Assembly (NCBI GenBank): GCA_017998755.1
Contig: JAGOCL010000040.1
Location: 1-11,431 of the forward strand
From: Spirochaetota bacterium
GTDB taxonomy: Bacteria > Spirochaetota > GWE2-31-10 > MWDO01
Direction of reading: 5' to 3'
Length of the DNA stretch: 11,431 bases
Shown: positions 1 to 5,348 of the stretch, one piece after another
Position numbering within the stretch: position 1 is the stretch's first letter
Layout of the letters: each line of letters opens with the position of its first letter
Notes under the pieces: model-generated
Seen by the model: the letters and a program-made list of their open reading frames with translations, nothing else
The model's database searches: none
What the model was told of the DNA's origin: nothing
Made by a program: the position numbers and the translations under genes

Positions 1-1869
1 TACGTATTTATACCAATAATCCGGAATACCCGCCTCTATTGCCATTCTATTTCTAACTTTTTTCGGTAGAACGCTCTCTTTGTATTCGTCGCTTTGCGTA
101 TTATATAAATAAGTCGAAAACATATTCACGACTCTGACGGAATACCCCTCTTTTTCAAGTCGATCGGCGGCTTCAAGCGTTATCGAGACTTCCGAGCCGC
201 TTGAGATGAGAATTATATCGATAGCCTCTTTTTTCTCTTTTTTAATGATAAATCCGCCATGTTTTGCTTTGTCTATATTGAAATCAATATCCAAAACCGG
301 AACTTTTTGTCTGGTCGTGATAATGATATTGGGGTGGTTCGTCAGTTCGAGCGCTATTCGCCAAGCCATAATGGTTTCGTTAGCGTCGGCCGGACGCATC
401 AGATTCACATTCGGCATAAGACGTAGAGACGATATATGTTCAACCGGCTGATGCGTCGGCCCGTCTTCCCCTACGTAAATCGAGTCGTGCGAAAACAGGT
501 AAATCGTAGGAATACGCATTATAGCCGCCATTCTGATAGACGGTCTCATATAGTTTACAAACGATAAAAAAGTCCCGACTACCGGTAGAACGCCGCCGTA
601 GAGATACATACCGGTCGCAATCGATCCCATAGCGTGTTCTCTTATACCGTATTGAATATTATACTTCGAATAGTCGTCGCTCGATATCTCTTTGCCGTCT
701 TTTATTATAGTCATTGTCGAACTGCCCAAATCGGCGCTTCCCGACACTATAAAATCGAGGTCTTTACAAACGCTGTTTAATATCGTTTGAGACGCGTTTC
801 TTGTAGGTATAGAATCCCCTTTTTTAAATTCCGGAATGTTTTGAAAAACCTCGGGCGGTAGATACAAAGAATAATTATTGTCGTAAAGTTTCCTTAGTTC
901 GGGAAATTTCTTCGACCATTCCGAAAATAATGTAGTCCATTCTTTATATACTCTTTCTTGATCGCTTTTTTTAGAGTTAAAATAGGCGACAGCCTCGGGA
1001 TCGACAAAGAAGTCCTCTTTAATATCGAGTATGTTTTTGCAGAGCCCCAATTCGTCTTTACCAAGCGGCGCCCCATGGCATTTGCTAGTCGACTGTTTAT
1101 TTGGAGATCCTTTTCCAATGATCGTATCGGCAATGATAATTACCGGTTTATTTTCCGCTATTCTGTCGTACTCAGCTTGCTCAAAACCGCGTCGGATATT
1201 ATCCCAGTCGTGCCCGTTGATTTTTATAACAGCCCAGTTTTGAGCTTTGAATCTCTTTTCAATATTTTCAGTAAAAGTCAGATCTGCGCTTCCTTCTATT
1301 GTAATTTTATTACTATCGTATATTAAGATAAGGTTGTTTAATCTAAGATGTCCGGCAAGAGACGCCGCTTCGTACGACAATCCTTCCATAAGATCGCCGT
1401 CGCTCGCTAATACGAATATTCTGTTGTCAAAAATCGTATAACCTTCCATATTGAATTTCTGAGCGTTTCGTTTTTCCATCAAAGCCATACCTACGGCGTT
1501 AGCGACTCCCTGTCCAAGAGGCCCTGTAGACGTTTCGACTCCCTCAGTCCAGCCGTATTCCGGGTGACCCGGCGTTTTGGATTTGAGTTGCCTGAAATTT
1601 TTGATATCGTCAAGAGTTAGGTTATATCCCGACAGGAATAACAAGGAGTAGAGCAACATAGAACCATGCCCGGCCGATAGTATAAAACGGTCTCTATTCG
1701 CCCATTTGGGGTCTTTTGGGTAATATTTTAACGCTTCCCCAAATAGATAAGCTCCGATCTCTGCGCATCCCATAGGCAAACCGGGGTGTCCGGAATTCGC
1801 CTTTTCAACCGCATCTATCGTTAAAGATCTTATAGTTTTTGCCGTAGCAGTTAATCCTTTGTTTATCAT
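1..1869 (-). CDS. tkt: Transketolase, C-terminus cut by window edge
   Basis: Thiamine-diphosphate (ThDP) enzyme that moves two-carbon ketol units between sugar phosphates in the non-oxidative pentose phosphate pathway; cytoplasmic. 623 residues are visible; bacterial transketolases have about 660, so roughly 40 C-terminal residues lie outside the window. The N-terminus reads MINKGLTATAKTIRSLTIDA, followed by the substrate-site GHP (H28) and GHGS (H68). The ThDP/metal motif is SDGDLMEG (D157-G158-D159) with N187 in YDSNKITIEG. The pyrimidine-domain glutamate is E411 in GIREHAMGS, the same number as in E. coli TktA from memory. SHDSIYVGEDGPTHQPVE and the late EAG..W..YV stretch are also typical. 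The ATG is preceded by TTTGGAGCTATT, a good SD, and a consensus-like promoter lies about 60 bp upstream. It is transcribed away from all other genes except the zinc-ribbon gene. Identification is secure; tktA versus tktB naming is not meaningful here. Confidence 0.97.
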   Translation of the reverse strand, partial: MINKGLTATAKTIRSLTIDAVEKANSGHPGLPMGCAEIGAYLFGEALKYYPKDPKWANRDRFILSAGHGSMLLYSLLFLSGYNLTLDDIKNFRQLKSKTPGHPEYGWTEGVETSTGPLGQGVANAVGMALMEKRNAQKFNMEGYTIFDNRIFVLASDGDLMEGLSYEAASLAGHLRLNNLILIYDSNKITIEGSADLTFTENIEKRFKAQNWAVIKINGHDWDNIRRGFEQAEYDRIAENKPVIIIADTIIGKGSPNKQSTSKCHGAPLGKDELGLCKNILDIKEDFFVDPEAVAYFNSKKSDQERVYKEWTTLFSEWSKKFPELRKLYDNNYSLYLPPEVFQNIPEFKKGDSIPTRNASQTILNSVCKDLDFIVSGSADLGSSTMTIIKDGKEISSDDYSKYNIQYGIREHAMGSIATGMYLYGGVLPVVGTFLSFVNYMRPSIRMAAIMRIPTIYLFSHDSIYVGEDGPTHQPVEHISSLRLMPNVNLMRPADANETIMAWRIALELTNHPNIIITTRQKVPVLDIDFNIDKAKHGGFIIKKEKKEAIDIILISSGSEVSITLEAADRLEKEGYSVRVVNMFSTYLYNTQSDEYKESVLPKKVRNRMAIEAGIPDYWYKYV

Positions 1870-1928
1870 AATAGCTCCAAAGCGCATGGGAAAAATTTTG
1901 ATATATGATTCTTAAATGAGATGAAACG

Positions 1929-1957
1929 GTTATAACAAATTTTAATTAAATTATCAA
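1929..1957 (-). promoter_or_regulatory. Probable sigma70 promoter of tkt
   Basis: Read on the minus strand, TTGATA (1957-1952) is followed by exactly 17 bp and TATAAC (1934-1929), five of six matches to both consensus hexamers. The start would fall near 1922, giving an untranslated leader of about 53 nt before the tkt ATG at 1869. Seen in sequence; promoter activity is inferred. Confidence 0.7.
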
Positions 1958-2012
1958 ATGAATTCAGATTTTTTTGGAAATGCGATGGAGCTTTAGTTGT
2001 TTTGGTAATATT

Positions 2013-2030
2013 TAGACACATATGTGTCTA
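2013..2030. promoter_or_regulatory. Perfect 18-bp palindrome, candidate operator
   Basis: TAGACACATATGTGTCTA equals its own reverse complement over 18 bp and has no loop, so it looks like a binding site for a dimeric DNA-binding protein rather than an RNA terminator. A smaller dyad GAGAC-A-GTCTC follows directly at 2031-2041, so the arms AGAC/GTCT recur four times between 2014 and 2040. A near-copy (GACGCATATGTGTC) lies in the other large intergenic region at 8858-8871. Its centre is about 147 bp upstream of the 2169 start codon and about 65 bp upstream of the tkt -35 hexamer, so it could serve either gene. The binding protein is unknown. Confidence 0.6.
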
Positions 2031-2168
2031 GAGACAGTCTCATAGAAATTTTGTAGAGCTGGTTTTCAATAACAGATAAAAATTTCAATTTATTTTTTAA
2101 GTTTTGTAAAGAATTCCAAAAAAAAATTGTTTTATATATATAGAAATAAATTTTTTAAGGATTAAATC

Positions 2169-2672
2169 ATGACAGAACAAAATTATCTTTTTCATTTTAA
2201 AATCTCTCCAAAATTTAACGATTATATCAATTATTTGATGGAAAAACTCAATTTTAAAAGTAATTGCCGGATGATCGATTATATTCTCGAGTTATCTTCT
2301 GTAAATATTCGAAAAATTAAAGAAGTTATCGGGGATCACAAATCAGAATATGAGTTTGTCGATATTGAAGACCCGAAGAGAATTGATAAATACGTGAGAT
2401 TAAAGGTAGAAAAGTATAAAATGTTAAAAAAATGGCATTATATATTCAACGAATACGGAATATCTGTTATTTTAAGAGATATAATTGCTTTTTTCTACGA
2501 AGGAATTATCAAATATGGAGTTGAAAAATTTTTGAATATAATCGGTCGAAAATTAAAAGTAGAAAATATAAAAATTAAATTTATGGATATTTTGACACAT
2601 ATGAATAGAATTCCGGTCAAAAAAAGAGCGCTATTTTCGTATATTATCGATAATTTACCAGTCTACGTTTAA
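2169..2672 (+). CDS. Unknown 167-aa protein with ribbon-helix-helix-like N-terminus
   Basis: I do not recognise a named family. Residues 7-44 fit the CopG/Arc/NikR RHH pattern: a short beta strand (LFHFKIS), a first helix (15-27), a NFKSN turn in the place of the usual GxSRS, and a second helix (33-43, CRMIDYILELS) with hydrophobic spacing like that of RHH proteins. A second strand-helix-helix stretch at about 75-115 (VRLKV, then KYKMLKKWHYIF, GIS, then LRDIIAFFYEGI) may be a diverged second copy, which would give an intramolecular RHH pair; this is weaker. The remainder is helical and lysine-rich (33 basic residues or so overall), with no signal peptide. AAGGATTAAATC precedes the ATG, a good SD. 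An 18-bp palindrome lies upstream, as expected of an autoregulated DNA-binding protein. Function is inference only. Confidence 0.75.
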   Translation: MTEQNYLFHFKISPKFNDYINYLMEKLNFKSNCRMIDYILELSSVNIRKIKEVIGDHKSEYEFVDIEDPKRIDKYVRLKVEKYKMLKKWHYIFNEYGISVILRDIIAFFYEGIIKYGVEKFLNIIGRKLKVENIKIKFMDILTHMNRIPVKKRALFSYIIDNLPVYV

Positions 2673-3067
2673 ATAATCTTAAAATACTTCAAGAAAATCC
2701 ATAGAAAAAGCGCAGTAAGGGATAGTAGAAAGATAAACAGGAAAGCGAAAGTTCTGCCGTCTATGATTAACGAACTTGATTTCAAATTTACGGATTTATT
2801 TTTACTTTTCTTCATAGCCGCGAGTTTTTTATCAATATATTTATTAATATCCGACTTTTTTTTTCCGCATTTTGGGCAATAATCGTTTTTAAAATCCTGA
2901 ACTGATCCGGTAAATCCGCAGAATGGGCAACGGATCTTACCGAGACGCGCGCCGCAATGAGGGCATATTTTATCTTCCTTGTCGATTTCGCGCGAACATT
3001 TTCCGCAAATATAGAGAACGTCGCCCATTTTGTTTTCGTTTAAATCGTTTTCTTTGTCGTTTATCAT
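2669..3067 (-). CDS. Double zinc-ribbon protein with C-terminal membrane anchor
   Basis: 132 residues. Two zinc-ribbon units are visible: C21-x2-C24-x10-C35-x2-C38 (CGKC...CPHCG) and C47-x2-C50-x13-C64-x2-C67 (CPFCG...CPKCG). A lysine-rich linker (70-97) follows, then one hydrophobic segment (about 106-126) and a short basic tail. There is no N-terminal signal, so the ribbons should face the cytoplasm as a tail-anchored-type protein. Such small ribbon-plus-helix proteins are common and mostly uncharacterised; zinc binding is a safe family inference, the partner is unknown. AGGTAAG lies 7 nt before the ATG as SD. The gene converges on the 2169 gene, with stop codons overlapping by 4 bp in TTTAAA, and shares a 135-bp divergent promoter region with the 3203 operon. 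Confidence 0.88.
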   Translation of the reverse strand: MINDKENDLNENKMGDVLYICGKCSREIDKEDKICPHCGARLGKIRCPFCGFTGSVQDFKNDYCPKCGKKKSDINKYIDKKLAAMKKSKNKSVNLKSSSLIIDGRTFAFLFIFLLSLTALFLWIFLKYFKII

Positions 3068-3149
3068 TATTTTTCTTACCTGATATTATTATCGTAATTT
3101 TTTTTAATGTAATTATTTAATTTAAGTGGATTTTTTTTATTTTTGAAAG

Positions 3150-3166
3150 TATAATTTAGTTATAAT
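3150..3166 (+). promoter_or_regulatory. Candidate -10 hexamers for the 3203 operon
   Basis: Two perfect TATAAT hexamers lie at 3150-3155 and 3161-3166 in the 135-bp region divergent from the zinc-ribbon gene. No good -35 sits 16-18 bp upstream of either; TTGAAA at 3143-3148 is only 12 bp from the second. The downstream hexamer would place the start near 3173 and a leader of about 30 nt. Very AT-rich sequence produces TATAAT by chance, so confidence is moderate. Confidence 0.45.
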
Positions 3167-3176
3167 ATCCGTTAGT

Positions 3177-3189
3177 CGATAAATTATCG
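3177..3189. promoter_or_regulatory. Dyad CGATAA-A-TTATCG next to the SD
   Basis: A perfect 6-1-6 inverted repeat ends at the first G of the GGGGG SD (3189-3193) of the barrel gene and lies just downstream of the candidate -10 at 3161-3166. A one-base spacer is too short for a full RNA hairpin, so a DNA operator covering about +4 to +17 is more likely, though a 5-bp stem with a 3-nt loop is possible. Its role is inference. Confidence 0.4.
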
Positions 3190-3202
3190 GGGGCTTTTCT
3201 TT

Positions 3203-4384
3203 ATGAGATTGAAATTATTAGCTATATTTTTGTTATTATTAACTTTCAATATCTATTCTGCTAATCTTAACGTCGACGAATTGAAAGTCGTGTCAATAGG
3301 CGAATATATTTCTGCGACGGGGCAGTTCAACATGAACACCTACTTCAACTTTATAGCGTCGTTTGACGGAGGGTATAAATTTGCGGCAAAAACCACATTT
3401 GCGGCTAATACTCTTCAGATATCCAATACATTTTTAGATAGTACGACAGATCTTTACAACAAGGTTTTTATGGTATTTAATAGCGCCGAAGTAACCGCGA
3501 GAAATTTGTTTAATTCTCATCTTTTTGTAACATTTTGGACGGGAACTTACAAGTATCTAGGCGACGGTTCGGTTTATAAAGGGTATCTCTATTTTCCGCA
3601 AACGCAGGACGACGATTATAAGGGAATGTACAGGTTAAGAGGATCGGGCATTTCGTCGGAGATACGATTTTGGGAGGAAAAATTCAAAGCCTCCCTCCAT
3701 ATTTATCAGAATACAAATTTTATTACTTCCGCGACGCCGACCGCATTTAACTATTTTTCGTTTGATTTAGAAGCTGGGATTTTCTTGAAATATTTTTCGT
3801 TGGAAATATTCGGCGGCTATACCAAAGATTTTATTAATCCGAATACGAACGCCTATTTGAGATACGGTAGAGGCAAAGCCGGTCTTACGATGTGGGTCGG
3901 GGACGGAACTAACGTCGATTTTTTTGCCGCCGGCGGGTTGATGAACATAGACGACCGGCTTATGAATAATCTAAATCTTGGAAATTACGGAGTATTCGAT
4001 ATTTTTTATATATCCGCCGAGCTTCATTTCAAGCTGTTTGTAACGGATCACCTCATATCATTTTTGACCAGACCGCTATTTTTTAACGAGAAAAGAACGA
4101 CTAATATGACGGATATCGACGTAAATTACAAATTTCACGTATCTGTTGCAGATTTTCCGATAAACGGCGGATTTATACTGAATTTCAGATATTCCGTCGA
4201 GGATCCAACCGATACTTGGAAACTGTATTTGTCGCCTTATATGTCGATAAAACTCTCAGGGGTCGTTTGGATGATCAACGTTCATTACGATTTTTCGAGA
4301 ATAAGCGCCGCGACCGCCGCCGGAAATAATTATCTCGCTCTAGACGGCTTGAAGCTTGTCCTAGGCGTATCGTCGAGTTTTTAG
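3203..4384 (+). CDS. Probable outer-membrane beta-barrel protein
   Basis: 393 residues. Residues 1-20 (MRLKLLAIFLLLLTFNIYSA) are a Sec signal peptide, probably cut after YSA. The mature part has no transmembrane helix; it is rich in Tyr, Phe, Gly, Asn and alternating polar/hydrophobic stretches (for example YFNFIASFDGGYKFAAKTTF, LEIFGGYTKDF, LRYGRGKAGLTMWVGDGTN) and ends in GVSSSF. A terminal Phe is the usual barrel-assembly signal of outer-membrane proteins. I do not recognise a specific family or substrate. The SD is GGGGG at 3189-3193, 9 nt before the ATG, the strongest in its operon. It is the first gene of a tight cluster with a lipoprotein, a sensor kinase and a PAP2 phosphatase, so it may be a receptor, pore or structural partner for that signalling module. 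Confidence 0.8.
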   Translation: MRLKLLAIFLLLLTFNIYSANLNVDELKVVSIGEYISATGQFNMNTYFNFIASFDGGYKFAAKTTFAANTLQISNTFLDSTTDLYNKVFMVFNSAEVTARNLFNSHLFVTFWTGTYKYLGDGSVYKGYLYFPQTQDDDYKGMYRLRGSGISSEIRFWEEKFKASLHIYQNTNFITSATPTAFNYFSFDLEAGIFLKYFSLEIFGGYTKDFINPNTNAYLRYGRGKAGLTMWVGDGTNVDFFAAGGLMNIDDRLMNNLNLGNYGVFDIFYISAELHFKLFVTDHLISFLTRPLFFNEKRTTNMTDIDVNYKFHVSVADFPINGGFILNFRYSVEDPTDTWKLYLSPYMSIKLSGVVWMINVHYDFSRISAATAAGNNYLALDGLKLVLGVSSSF

Positions 4385-4397
4385 AATCGAATTATAT

Positions 4398-5348
4398 ATG
4401 AGAAAAGTCGCTATACTGACCGTTATTTTTGTTTTTTTATTAGTATCTTGCGAAAAGAAATCGATAGAAATATACTTATTTGACGAAAACGGGAAGATGA
4501 AAAGGATTAATTCGGATTATTCCGACAAAATAAACGAAGATTACGTCGTAAAAAGTTATTCTGAAACAGGCGAGTTATTGAAAGTTGAGCTGAAAGACGA
4601 AGAGAATAGCGTTATAAATATTCAAGAATATGACGTCGAGGGTAAATTAGTCAAATCTTCCAAATATTTTAACGGGAAAACTGAGGAAGAGATAATATTT
4701 GATAAAAACGGCTATAAAATAAAAGACGAAATTTATTCCGAAGGCGTTATGAAATATTATAACATTTACAAATACGGCGAAGGCAAGCTATCGGAAGCCC
4801 GGCTTTTTGATAATGAAAACAATCTGTTAAAAACCGAAACCTATATTTACGATCAATCCGGCGACTTGAAAGATTTGTCTATCGTTGCTGAAACAAACGG
4901 ATCCAAAGAAGATATAAGCAAATCCGACGGCTTTTTTAAAAAAACTGTTTACGGTAATTCCGGTTTGATATTATCGGTTTATGAAAACGACATAAACGGA
5001 GCGAAAGAAGCGTATTCTTATTACAAGAACGGCGTTATTGATTATAAATATGAATTGTCGCCGGTTCTCGACAGGATAAAAAAGACTTATTATCGCGAAG
5101 GCAAGATTGCAAACGACGTTGAATACGATCTTGCCGGCAATAAAATAAAAGAGACGGGATATTTGGAAGGGGAGATCAAAAATTATACCAAATTTGAATA
5201 TAACGAGACCGGCAAGCAGGTTAAGAAATTGAATTACAATAAGGACGACTCTCTAGAGCGCGTCTATAAGTATGAGTACGACGATAAAGGAACGATTGTT
5301 CGCATAAAAACATACGATTCTAAAGGCGCTCTTATAGAATATGAATAA
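4398..5348 (+). CDS. Lipoprotein with YD-like tandem repeats
   Basis: 316 residues. A lipoprotein signal peptide is clear: MRKVAIL, hydrophobic core, lipobox L15-V16-S17-C18, so the mature protein is lipid-anchored at C18. Ser/Glu follow the cysteine (CEKKS); sorting to the inner or outer membrane cannot be told. From about residue 27 to the end it consists of degenerate repeats of 15-25 residues around a Y/F-D-x-x-G-x-[LK] core: FDENGKM, YSETGEL, YDVEGKL, FDKNGYK, YDQSGDL, YDLAGNK, YNETGKQ, YDDKGTI, YDSKGAL. This resembles the YD/RHS and MORN-like beta-repeats of secreted bacterial proteins, but without any RHS core or toxin tip. There is no strong SD; the start lies 13 bp after the barrel stop, and translation probably depends on coupling. 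It may be a periplasmic or surface binding partner of the barrel or of the kinase sensor. Confidence 0.82.
   Translation: MRKVAILTVIFVFLLVSCEKKSIEIYLFDENGKMKRINSDYSDKINEDYVVKSYSETGELLKVELKDEENSVINIQEYDVEGKLVKSSKYFNGKTEEEIIFDKNGYKIKDEIYSEGVMKYYNIYKYGEGKLSEARLFDNENNLLKTETYIYDQSGDLKDLSIVAETNGSKEDISKSDGFFKKTVYGNSGLILSVYENDINGAKEAYSYYKNGVIDYKYELSPVLDRIKKTYYREGKIANDVEYDLAGNKIKETGYLEGEIKNYTKFEYNETGKQVKKLNYNKDDSLERVYKYEYDDKGTIVRIKTYDSKGALIEYE

Larger units (their letters stand above)
1870..2168. other. Gene-free divergent region between tkt and the RHH-like gene
   Basis: About 300 bp without a credible ORF. It holds the tkt promoter, an 18-bp perfect palindrome with a second small dyad beside it, and a very AT-rich leader (2084-2168) with TATATATATA at 2133-2142 just before the 2169 gene. 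No well-spaced sigma70 promoter for the rightward gene was found; TTGTAA at 2104-2109 lies 23 bp from the nearest TATATA. No terminator hairpin, tRNA or recognisable riboswitch was seen. Confidence 0.7.

Noticed and set aside
206..1441. Several plus-strand ORFs of 64-122 codons
   Set aside because: They lie antisense to the well-conserved transketolase gene and have no domain signal or SD of their own.
2923..3120. Plus-strand ORF of 65 codons
   Set aside because: It is antisense to the zinc-ribbon gene, Arg/Phe-rich and without an SD or family resemblance.
3143..3166. TTGAAA/TATAAT as a complete promoter
   Set aside because: The 12-bp spacer is too short for sigma70, so only the -10 hexamers are reported.
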